Part shown: one piece after another, positions 51,853 through 59,306 of the stretch
Position numbering within the stretch: the first letter of the stretch is position 1
How the letters are laid out: each line of letters opens with the position of its first letter
From: Flavobacteriales bacterium UBA2669
GTDB lineage: Bacteria > Bacteroidota > Bacteroidia > Flavobacteriales_E > Vicingaceae
DNA: 64,000 bases
NCBI GenBank assembly: GCA_002359215.1
Contig: DEMN01000012.1
Location: 990,762 to 1,054,761 of the forward strand
Reading direction: 5' to 3'
Translations under genes and position numbers: made by a program
The notes under the pieces: model-generated
What the model saw: the letters and a program-made list of their open reading frames with translations, nothing else
Told to the model about the DNA's origin: nothing
Databases searched by the model: none

Positions 51853-53067
51853 ATGATTTTAAGATTAACCCATTCATATAAAAATTCTTTTAAAGGACTA
51901 TCCGTTCAAGTATGGTGGTTATCGTTAATTACACTAATTAACCGAGCCGGAACCATGGTTATTCCTTTTATGTCGTTATACCTTACTGAGCATTTAAAAT
52001 TCACTTTAAACCATGTTGGTTGGGTGATGACTGCCTTTGGCTTGGGCTCTGTTTGTGGAGCTTGGTTAGGAGGAAAACTCACTAATAAATTTGGGTTTTA
52101 CAAAGTAATGCTTTGGAGTTTAGTTGTTTCAAGTTTTATGTTTGTTGGTTTGCAATACATCACCACTTTTTGGGGAATTTGTATTGCCGTTTTTTTCTTG
52201 CTTTTAGTAGCTGATTTGTTCCGTCCGGCATTGTTTGTGGCGGTTGCAGCTTATGCCAAACCTGAAAATAGAACCAGAGCCGTAACCTTAATAAGATTAG
52301 CCATTAACTTAGGTTTCTCCGTAGGTCCGGCTGTAGGAGGTTTTATCATTTATACCATCAGTTATTCAGGTTTGTTTTGGATAGATGGCATCAGCTGTTT
52401 GGCTGCAGGAATTTTGTTTTTTTATGTGCTAAATGAAAAACGTGCAGGAAACAACATTAAAGAAATAGAAGAAGGTACCAAAGGCTCTCCTTACAAAGAC
52501 AAAGCTTACTTGATATTTTTAGCCGCTTTATTGCTTATTGGTTTTGCTTTCTTACAGTATTTCTCTACTATTCCACTTTATTATCATGATGTCCATCACC
52601 TAACAGAAAAAGAGATTGGATGGTTAATGTCTCTCAATGGCATACTTATTTTTGCTATAGAAATGCCTTTGGTGAGTTTCTTTGATAAAGAACGTTTCTC
52701 CAAGTACAGCATTTTAATATATAGCACCCTCCTATTTGCTTTAAGCTTTTTAATTTTAAACTTATTAGGTTGGGTAGGTGTTTTAGCAATAGGGATGATT
52801 TTTATGTCGTTTGCAGAAATGCTCAATTTTCCGTTTTTAAATTCTTTTGCAATGGATAGAGCTGCAAAACACAACAATCAAGGCGAGTATATGGCATTGT
52901 TTACCATGGCATTTTCTGTGTCACATATTTTTGCTCACAATTCCGGAATGCAGTTTATAAGTTTCTTTGGCTATGAAATTACTTGGTACATCATGGTTGC
53001 CTTGCTGCTACTTGCTGTATTGTTTCTAGTATGGTTAAAGCATATTATTAAAAAAGAGAATTATTGA
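51853..53067 (+). CDS. MFS transporter
   Basis: 404 residues with twelve membrane helices. The loop 2-3 signature is FGLGSVCGAWLGGKLTNKFGF (about 57-77). Helix 4-5 contains FRPALFVAVAAYAKPENRTRAV, a pattern of the MdtH/DHA1 drug-efflux branch. The central loop (about 195-210, NEKRAGNNIKEIEEG) splits the two six-helix halves. The substrate is unknown. It has no recognisable -7 element; the inverted repeat just upstream may control it. Confidence 0.88.
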   Translation: MILRLTHSYKNSFKGLSVQVWWLSLITLINRAGTMVIPFMSLYLTEHLKFTLNHVGWVMTAFGLGSVCGAWLGGKLTNKFGFYKVMLWSLVVSSFMFVGLQYITTFWGICIAVFFLLLVADLFRPALFVAVAAYAKPENRTRAVTLIRLAINLGFSVGPAVGGFIIYTISYSGLFWIDGISCLAAGILFFYVLNEKRAGNNIKEIEEGTKGSPYKDKAYLIFLAALLLIGFAFLQYFSTIPLYYHDVHHLTEKEIGWLMSLNGILIFAIEMPLVSFFDKERFSKYSILIYSTLLFALSFLILNLLGWVGVLAIGMIFMSFAEMLNFPFLNSFAMDRAAKHNNQGEYMALFTMAFSVSHIFAHNSGMQFISFFGYEITWYIMVALLLLAVLFLVWLKHIIKKENY

Positions 53068-53083
53068 TTTGTAACCTGCAATC

Positions 53084-53186
53084 CTTTTTCTTCCTCGTCA
53101 TTCCTGCGTAGGCAGAAATCTTTATCATTTTAAATAAAAGAGATTCCTGACAATTTTTTCGTACCTCAAAAATTTCAGGAATGACG
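53084..53186. repeat. Palindromic intergenic repeat, copy 1
   Basis: GTCATTCCTGCGTAGGCAG-AAATC at the left and AAAATTTCAGGAATGACG at the right form an outer hairpin. The inside carries GAGATTCCTGACAATTTTTTCG and TACCTCAAAA. A near-identical ~95-bp copy lies at 53664-53758; a related unit with CGTCATTCCTGTGGAGTGCAAC is at 53234-53275. The pair flank the GIY-YIG gene. Confidence 0.75.
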
Positions 53187-53305
53187 TTGTAGGTTGGTTT
53201 AGTGCTTTTAGTTTATGATGCTCTTTCTCTCTGCGTCATTCCTGTGGAGTGCAACGGAAACAGAAATCTTTTGTGAATAAAAATTATAATAAAGTAGAAA
53301 AAAGT

Positions 53306-53313
53306 TATTTTTG
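53306..53313 (+). promoter_or_regulatory. -7 element TATTTTTG, start-proximal, for the GIY-YIG gene
   Basis: TAnnTTTG match with 3 nt to ATG 53317; the TTG at 53311 belongs to the element and is not the start. Confidence 0.5.
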
Positions 53314-53316
53314 ATT

Positions 53317-53619
53317 ATGACTGCAAAAGGAGGTTATGTATATATCGTTTCAAACAAATCAAGAACTGTTTTGTATATTGGAGTTACCTCCGATTTATAC
53401 GGTAGAATTTTTCAACATAAAGAGCTAAAAGGTTCTGTTTTTACATCCAAATATAAGTGTGTTGATTTAGTGTATTATGAATTTTATGAAACAATCGATA
53501 TTGCTATTCAAAGGGAAAAACAACTTAAAAAATGGAAACGTGAATGGAAAAAGAAATTAATCAAAGAGTTTAATCCTGAATTAAAAGACTTGTTTAATGA
53601 TGTTGAAGATTTTAGATAA
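53317..53619 (+). CDS. Small GIY-YIG nuclease family protein
   Basis: 100 residues from ATG 53317. Almost the whole length is a GIY-YIG domain: GGYVYIVSNKSRTVLYIGVT (residues 4-24) carries the GYVYI/YIGVTSD motifs, then DLYGRIFQHKEL with the arginine, and YYEFYETIDIAIQREKQLKKW with the catalytic-position glutamate. Such single-domain proteins are common and multi-copy in Bacteroidota; the cellular role is unknown. It is embedded between two ~95-bp palindromic repeats (53084-53186 and 53664-53758), a setting that suggests linkage of the gene with the repeats. Confidence 0.88.
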   Translation: MTAKGGYVYIVSNKSRTVLYIGVTSDLYGRIFQHKELKGSVFTSKYKCVDLVYYEFYETIDIAIQREKQLKKWKREWKKKLIKEFNPELKDLFNDVEDFR

Positions 53620-53663
53620 TCCCCTTATAGTTATTCTCTCCTTTTACTTCATTCCTTTCCTTT

Positions 53664-53758
53664 TTACGTCATTCCTGCGTAGGCAGGAATCTTTATTATT
53701 GAAAATGAAAGAGATTCCTGATAATTTTTTCGTACCTCAAAAATTTCAGGAATGACAG
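53664..53758. repeat. Palindromic intergenic repeat, copy 2
   Basis: TACGTCATTCCTGCGTAGG, later GAGATTCCTGATAATTTTTTC, then CAAAAATTTCAGGAATGACA: essentially the same ~95-bp unit as copy 1, differing by a few bases and one small indel. It lies 45 bp after the GIY-YIG stop. Confidence 0.75.
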
Positions 53759-53792
53759 TGTGGGTTGGTTGGTTTGTTAGGTTCTGGTAAAT

Positions 53793-54383
53793 CTATGAAT
53801 TAAAGTAATTTATAATTTCATTACAAGTTTCTTCAGGTGTTTTATTTTTAGTGTAAAAAGTATATTTTGCTAAAAGTTGGTTGGAAGGATGGTTAATAAA
53901 AAGATGATTTAACTCTTTTCTATCTTCAATAGCTTTTTTGGAGAAGTAATCCTGATATTCTTGTTCTTTCATTCGTACACTCAGTATTTCAAGACTTTCT
54001 TCTTTGTTTTCGGAAGGAAGTAATAAAACAACCCTATATGGTTTTAAAAGCGTTGTAATTTGCTGTAAATGTTTTTCATCTTCGTAAACAGACAAACCTC
54101 CTCCAAAATCAATAATGCCTTTTTCACAATCTTTTAAAACTCTTTTAACAGCATAAATATCATAAGGTTTCCGATATTCGCATAGTGCTAAAAAACCATT
54201 GTTGTTGTTTATTTTTTCAGCTTCTACTTCATTATAATCACTTTCTTTGTAGTATTCAAAACGAAGTTTATCCATTCCGTACCTAGGTAAGTTTAACCTT
54301 TCGGAAAGTAAATTGGCTATCGTAGATTTTCCACTACGGATAGGTCCAATAAGAATAATTACATCTTTATTTAATGTTGTCAT
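53793..54383 (-). CDS. Shikimate kinase-like P-loop protein
   Basis: 196 residues. The Walker A GPIRSGKST is at residues 13-21, followed by an IANLLSERLNLPRYGMDKLR helix as in shikimate/adenylate kinases. A basic lid region lies near 140-160 (MKEQEYQDYFSKKAIEDRKE). It probably phosphorylates a small molecule or nucleotide; no specific substrate motif is visible. It begins just after the repeat region and is transcribed toward it. An extra repeat fragment (54413-54440) lies upstream. Confidence 0.75.
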   Translation of the reverse strand: MTTLNKDVIILIGPIRSGKSTIANLLSERLNLPRYGMDKLRFEYYKESDYNEVEAEKINNNNGFLALCEYRKPYDIYAVKRVLKDCEKGIIDFGGGLSVYEDEKHLQQITTLLKPYRVVLLLPSENKEESLEILSVRMKEQEYQDYFSKKAIEDRKELNHLFINHPSNQLLAKYTFYTKNKTPEETCNEIINYFNS

Positions 54384-54408
54384 TTATTAAAAAAATAATT
54401 CCTTCCCT

Positions 54409-54441
54409 CCTACCGTCATTCCTGCGCAGGCAGGAATCTTT
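54409..54441. repeat. Partial copy of palindromic intergenic repeat
   Basis: CGTCATTCCTGCGCAGGCAG followed by GAATCTTTG repeats the left half of the ~95-bp units at 53.1 and 53.7 kb, between the kinase and lipoprotein genes. Confidence 0.7.
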
Positions 54442-54465
54442 GTTACCATAACTAGCTTAATAAAA

Positions 54466-54479
54466 ACTACGTTTAGTTG
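54466..54479. repeat. 14-bp direct repeat flanking the lipoprotein gene (left copy)
   Basis: ACTACGTTTAGTTG here and ACTACGCTTAGTTG at 54842-54855 differ at one base and bracket the gene at 54483-54800. Confidence 0.5.
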
Positions 54480-54482
54480 AGT

Positions 54483-54800
54483 TTAGTTCTCTCTTTTTTG
54501 GTTTACCGTTGGAGTTGTTTGATTTTCTGCTTCAGGTTCTTTTTTCCACGATTCGCACACTACTTCTAAGTTACAGAGCTTACCATCACGACTAAGGTCG
54601 TAGGCAGCTATTTTAGCTTGTTCTTCCAACTTGGTGTTTTCACTGCCGCAGCCTTCAAAAGACGTTAGTACTTCTTGGTTATATTTATTAATTACTTCGC
54701 ATCTTTTACACTGGTTTGGCAATACTGCTCCATTAAACATAGAAGCACAAGAGCTTAACATTAACCCACAAGTAATAATAATGAAAGTACGGTATTTCAT
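54483..54800 (-). CDS. Small cysteine-rich lipoprotein of unknown function
   Basis: 105 residues. The lipoprotein signal ends LMLSSC with Cys18 lipidated. The mature part has further cysteines (C33-K-R-C36, GCG at about 51-53, C77, C83) that could form disulfides, and an acidic, Gln/Asn-rich tail. The pattern CKRCEVINKYNQEVLTSFEGCG recalls small Bacteroidota lipoproteins with a repeating CxxCEV motif. Function is unknown. It is flanked by a 14-bp direct repeat and lies 104 bp after icmF on the same strand. Confidence 0.75.
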   Translation of the reverse strand: MKYRTFIIITCGLMLSSCASMFNGAVLPNQCKRCEVINKYNQEVLTSFEGCGSENTKLEEQAKIAAYDLSRDGKLCNLEVVCESWKKEPEAENQTTPTVNQKREN

Positions 54801-54828
54801 CTGTTTATATTTTTGTTGTTATTATATG

Positions 54829-54855
54829 AAGCGTAGTAAATACTACGCTTAGTTG
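54829..54855. repeat. Palindrome after icmF and right copy of the flanking repeat
   Basis: AAGCGTAGTA (54829-54838), 2-nt spacer, TACTACGCTT (54841-54850): perfect 10-bp arms. It lies 50 bp beyond the icmF stop but has no T-run, so terminator function is uncertain. It also contains the right copy (54842-54855) of the 14-bp direct repeat. Confidence 0.55.
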
Positions 54856-54904
54856 GGGGGATTAGCGATTCACATATTATGCAGAGCAAAATTTGGCTCT
54901 CTGC

Positions 54905-57900
54905 TTACATATTTCTCCTATACTGCCCGCCCACCATAAACAAGCTGTCGGTTATTTGGCCTAAGCTGCAATATTTGGTGGCTTCCATTAGTACTTCAAA
55001 AATATTTTGGTTTTTAATGGCTGCTTCTTGTAAGTTGGCTAATTGTTCCGCTACCACATTTGCATTGCCTTTGTGTAGCTCATTTAACATGCCTATTTGG
55101 TATTGCTTTTCTGTTTCGGTAGCTCGTATTACTTCTTTAGGTAAAACCGTTGGAGAGCCTTTAGAACTTAAAAAAGTATTTACACCAATAATCGGGAATT
55201 CACCATTGTGCTTCAAGGTTTCGTAATACAAACTTTCTTCTTGTATTTTTCCTCTTTGGTACATGGTTTCCATCGCTCCTAACACGCCACCACGCTCGGT
55301 AATTCTGTCAAATTCAGTTAATACTGCTTCTTCTACTAAATCGGTTAGTTCTTCAATAATAAAAGAACCTTGTAGTGGGTTTTCGTTTTTCGCTAAGCCT
55401 AACTCTCTGTTAATAATCAACTGAATTGCCATGGCTCTACGCACACTTTCTTCTGTTGGTGTAGTTATCGCTTCATCGTAAGCATTGGTATGTAGCGAAT
55501 TACAATTGTCATAAATCGCATACAAGGCTTGTAGTGTTGTTCTAATGTCATTAAAGTCAATTTCCTGAGCATGTAAGCTTCTACCACTGGTTTGGATGTG
55601 GTATTTCAACATTTGAGCTCTTGGATTGGCAGCATATTTTTTAGCTAAGGCTTTTGCCCAAATTCTACGTGCTACCCTTCCGATTACAGCATATTCGGGG
55701 TCTATACCATTGCTGAAGAAGAAAGATAAGTTTGGACCAAAAGCATTAATGTCCATTCCTCTGCTTAGGTAATATTCCACATAAGTGAAGCCATTCGCCA
55801 AGGTTAATGCTAATTGCGTGATAGGGTTAGCTCCTGCTTCAGCAATATGGTACCCCGAAATAGAAACGGAATAGAAGTTTCTTACGCCTTCTTTAATAAA
55901 ATATTCTTGTACATCGCCCATTAAACGTAAAGCAAATTCCGTAGAGAAAATACAGGTATTTTGAGCCTGATCTTCTTTTAAAATATCTGCTTGTACTGTT
56001 CCTCTTACTTTGGTTAAGGTTTCTGCTTTTATTTTGTTATATATATCCGCAGGAAGCACTTGGTCGCCTGTTACGCCCAACAACATCAGTCCCAATCCAT
56101 CATTTCCTTCCGGTAAATCACCTTGGTAAGCGGGACGTTTGGTGCCTTTTTCCTTGTAAATGGCTGCAATCTTTGCTTCAATTTCTTTTTCTAAGCCATT
56201 TTCTTTGATATATTTTTCACAGTTTTGGTCGATAGCGGCATTCATAAAAAAGCCTAACAACATAGGTGCAGGACCATTAATCGTCATACTCACCGATGTT
56301 AACGGATGCGACAAATCAAAACCGGAGTATAATTTTTTAGCATCATCTAAACAGCAAATAGAAACTCCTGAATTACCTATTTTCCCATAAATATCCGGAC
56401 GAATAGCAGGATCATTACCATAAAGTGTTACCGAATCGAAAGCGGTTGATAAACGCTTAGCAGGCATTCCTAAACTTACATAGTGAAAGCGTCTGTTGGT
56501 TCTTTCCGGTCCACCCTCTCCGGCAAACATTCTTGTTGGATCTTCTCCTTCACGTTTAAACGGAAATAATCCAGAAGTGTAAGGAAATTCTCCCGGAACA
56601 TTTTCCTGCAAACTCCAACGCAACACATCTCCCCAGCCTTTGTATTTTGGTAAGGCAACTTTAGGTATTTGCGTATGCGATAAGCTTTCTGTATGTGTTA
56701 AGATGGATAATTCTTTATCTCTTACTTTAAATTTATAAAAAGGAGCTTTGTATTTAGCTACTTTATCGTTCCATTCTTCAATAATTATCCAGTTTTTAGG
56801 ATCGAAATTGAGCTTTAATGAATCAAATTCTGCTTGTAAAACCTTGGCAATACTTTCATCTTTTCCTTTAAGAATTTCTAGTGTATTGTGGATGGCATAT
56901 AACTTATCAGCGATAGCCACTTGTTCGTCCACCCAGTTATCATAAGACCTGTTGTTTTCTGCAATTTCAGACAAATAACGATTTCTACTCGGAGGAATAA
57001 CAAAAATTTTCTCCGACATTTCTTTTGTAATTTCAAAAGTAGAAGTCAAATCAGTGTTGGTTTTCTCCACCAACTTATCCATCACCACTTTATACAACTG
57101 ATTCATACCCGGGTCGTTAAATTGGGAAGCAATGGTTCCATAAACAGGAATATCATCATCTGAAGCTTCAAAAAGCATGTGATTACGTTTGTATTGTTTT
57201 TTAACATCTCTCAATGCATCCAACGCACCACGTTTGTCAAATTTATTGAGGGCAACCACATCAGCAAAATCAAGCATATCAATTTTTTCTAATTGAGTGG
57301 CAGCGCCAAATTCAGGTGTCATTACGTATAGTGAAACATCCGAATGATCCATAATTTCAGTGTCAGACTGACCAATACCAGAAGTTTCTAAAATAATTAA
57401 ATCGTATTGTGCAGCTTTTAATACTTGAATGGCTTCTGCAACATGCTTGCTCAATGCTAAATTACTCTGACGAGTAGCTAATGAACGCATATAAACTCTT
57501 TCGTTTTTAATAGCATTCATTCTAATTCTATCGCCAAGCAAAGCTCCTCCTGTTTTTCTTTTAGAAGGATCTACAGAAACAATAGCAATGGTTTTGTCTT
57601 CAAAATCAATTAAAAAACGTCTTACCAATTCATCTACCAACGAAGATTTTCCTGCTCCTCCTGTTCCGGTTATTCCTAAAACAGGTGCACTTCCTATTGA
57701 AACAGAAGAGAATGCTTTCTCAAAATCTTCATGTCTATTTTCAGCTAAAGAAATTAATCGAGCAATCATTGGGATATTTTTATTTTTCAGAGAATTAGTA
57801 AGGTTATCTGTTTTCGGAAGTGCCGGAGTTGAGTTATCACACTTTTGTATCATATCATTAATCATTCCTTGTAAGCCCATTTCTCTACCATGGTCGGGAT

Positions 57901-58267
57901 GATAAATCCTACAAATTCCGTAAGCTTCTAGTTCCTCAATTTCTGAAGGAAGAATGGTACCTCCTCCTCCTCCAAATATTTTAATGTGTTCGCAACCTTT
58001 TTCTTTTAATAAATCATACATGTATTTAAAATACTCCACATGTCCGCCTTGGTAAGAAGTCATAGCAATAGCATTCGCATCTTCTTCAATGGCACAATTT
58101 ACTACTTCATCTACACTTCTATCATGTCCTAAATGAATTACTTCAACACCTGTAGCTTGAATAATTCTACGCATGATGTTGATAGCTGCATCATGTCCGT
58201 CAAACAAACTAGCAGCGGTAACAATTCTAATTTTATTTTTCGGTGTGTATTTTTCTATTATTTCCAT
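54905..58267 (-). CDS. icmF: Fused isobutyryl-CoA mutase / methylmalonyl-CoA mutase family protein IcmF
   Basis: 1120 residues with the IcmF domain order. The B12-binding domain is N-terminal (about 12-140), with DGHDAA at 23-28 (His25 as lower axial ligand). The MeaI-like GTPase chaperone (about 150-420) has the P-loop GITGTGGAGKSSLVDELV near 199-216. The substrate-binding TIM barrel (about 540-1100) includes YTSGLFPFKREGEDPTRMFAGEG. It interconverts isobutyryl- and n-butyryl-CoA (possibly also pivalyl/isovaleryl-type substrates). The lack of a separate chaperone is normal for the fusion. A near -7 match lies upstream. Confidence 0.93.
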   Translation of the reverse strand: MEIIEKYTPKNKIRIVTAASLFDGHDAAINIMRRIIQATGVEVIHLGHDRSVDEVVNCAIEEDANAIAMTSYQGGHVEYFKYMYDLLKEKGCEHIKIFGGGGGTILPSEIEELEAYGICRIYHPDHGREMGLQGMINDMIQKCDNSTPALPKTDNLTNSLKNKNIPMIARLISLAENRHEDFEKAFSSVSIGSAPVLGITGTGGAGKSSLVDELVRRFLIDFEDKTIAIVSVDPSKRKTGGALLGDRIRMNAIKNERVYMRSLATRQSNLALSKHVAEAIQVLKAAQYDLIILETSGIGQSDTEIMDHSDVSLYVMTPEFGAATQLEKIDMLDFADVVALNKFDKRGALDALRDVKKQYKRNHMLFEASDDDIPVYGTIASQFNDPGMNQLYKVVMDKLVEKTNTDLTSTFEITKEMSEKIFVIPPSRNRYLSEIAENNRSYDNWVDEQVAIADKLYAIHNTLEILKGKDESIAKVLQAEFDSLKLNFDPKNWIIIEEWNDKVAKYKAPFYKFKVRDKELSILTHTESLSHTQIPKVALPKYKGWGDVLRWSLQENVPGEFPYTSGLFPFKREGEDPTRMFAGEGGPERTNRRFHYVSLGMPAKRLSTAFDSVTLYGNDPAIRPDIYGKIGNSGVSICCLDDAKKLYSGFDLSHPLTSVSMTINGPAPMLLGFFMNAAIDQNCEKYIKENGLEKEIEAKIAAIYKEKGTKRPAYQGDLPEGNDGLGLMLLGVTGDQVLPADIYNKIKAETLTKVRGTVQADILKEDQAQNTCIFSTEFALRLMGDVQEYFIKEGVRNFYSVSISGYHIAEAGANPITQLALTLANGFTYVEYYLSRGMDINAFGPNLSFFFSNGIDPEYAVIGRVARRIWAKALAKKYAANPRAQMLKYHIQTSGRSLHAQEIDFNDIRTTLQALYAIYDNCNSLHTNAYDEAITTPTEESVRRAMAIQLIINRELGLAKNENPLQGSFIIEELTDLVEEAVLTEFDRITERGGVLGAMETMYQRGKIQEESLYYETLKHNGEFPIIGVNTFLSSKGSPTVLPKEVIRATETEKQYQIGMLNELHKGNANVVAEQLANLQEAAIKNQNIFEVLMEATKYCSLGQITDSLFMVGGQYRRNM

Positions 58268-58340
58268 AATTTATTGATTTACGAACTAAGTGTTGCGAAA
58301 TTAGTAAAAATCTATTGTTTTTGATGCTTGAAATCACCTA

Positions 58341-59306
58341 CTAATTACTTACTTTTTTTAATGAAATTGCATCTTTTGTCAATCCGAAAAATGAAGCTAA
58401 CCAATAAGTAGAATGAAAACCAATATCATCAGTATGAAAATCGTGCTTACCTCCTTGATGAATAGAATCTCCTTCGGTAATTAAAAGTTTATGTTTTACC
58501 TTTTTAGATTTTAACAAAATAATTTTTAGTTCATCATCAGTATTGTAAAAATACTGTGCATACAACACATCAACTCCCTTATAATTGGTAAACAATTCAT
58601 TATTAGCAGTATCAAGTTGATGCTTTTCTACCCATTGATTTAATATTTTATCAGAATTCTTTTCCGGAACAATAATATCATCTTCACCCTGAACAATAGC
58701 AACAACAGGTTGTTGTTCTGGTGGTAAAGTATTCTTATCAAACAAATTGGAAGGTGCTGCTAACATTGCTCCCGATTTAAAAATAGTAGGATAAGCATTT
58801 AGCAGCGCATTCGTCATTGCTCCTCCGGCTGACATTCCAACAATAAATACTTGATTACTATCGATATGATAATGATTAAAAGTATAGTCTATCATCTCTT
58901 TAATAGACGCCACTTCTCCTTTATCTTTTTTAGATTCAAAACCTAAGAAAAAATTAAAACATTTCCCCGCATTGTTTATCATTCGCTGTTCTGGATAAAC
59001 AACTATAAAATGTAAACTATCTGCTAATTTATTCCATCCTGTTTCACTAGCAATTTGCTCTGCAGATTGCGTACAACCGTGCAACACTAAAACCAACGGA
59101 GTTTTTGTTGATTCAGGCAAATTCTCAGGCACATAATTGTACATTTTTAAATTTCCTTTATTTTCTCCAAAGTCTTTAACTTGAACTATTTGAACCTGAG
59201 CATTTGAACAAGAAGATAAAGCTACAAACAAAAAGAGAAGCTGTAAATAAACACAGCTTCTCTTTATTATTGTACTACTACAAAACATCATTTTATTGTT
59301 CTGCAT
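58341..59306 (-). CDS. Secreted PHB depolymerase/feruloyl-esterase-like alpha/beta hydrolase
   Basis: 321 residues, with a lipoprotein-type signal ending FVALSSC. The oxyanion segment LVLVLHGCTQSAEQIA, the lipase-box IVGMSAGGAMTNALL (nucleophile serine in GMSAGG), and the C-terminal histidine region GGKHDFHTDDIG match the PHB depolymerase/esterase LpqC family. It would hydrolyse ester-linked polymers or plant/algal esters outside the cytoplasm. The annotated start overlaps the pnp 3' end by 14 bp; Met6 or Met7 (59291/59288) would avoid this. It lies directly downstream of pnp. Confidence 0.85.
   Translation of the reverse strand: MQNNKMMFCSSTIIKRSCVYLQLLFLFVALSSCSNAQVQIVQVKDFGENKGNLKMYNYVPENLPESTKTPLVLVLHGCTQSAEQIASETGWNKLADSLHFIVVYPEQRMINNAGKCFNFFLGFESKKDKGEVASIKEMIDYTFNHYHIDSNQVFIVGMSAGGAMTNALLNAYPTIFKSGAMLAAPSNLFDKNTLPPEQQPVVAIVQGEDDIIVPEKNSDKILNQWVEKHQLDTANNELFTNYKGVDVLYAQYFYNTDDELKIILLKSKKVKHKLLITEGDSIHQGGKHDFHTDDIGFHSTYWLASFFGLTKDAISLKKVSN

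Noticed and set aside
53317..53619. Homing endonuclease or group I intron remnant
   Set aside because: The protein is a single GIY-YIG domain with no intron structure or interrupted gene around it.
53084..54441. CRISPR-like array from the repeated CATTCCTGCG-type sequences
   Set aside because: The units are ~95-bp palindromes spaced irregularly with genes between them, not short repeats with unique spacers, and there are no cas genes.
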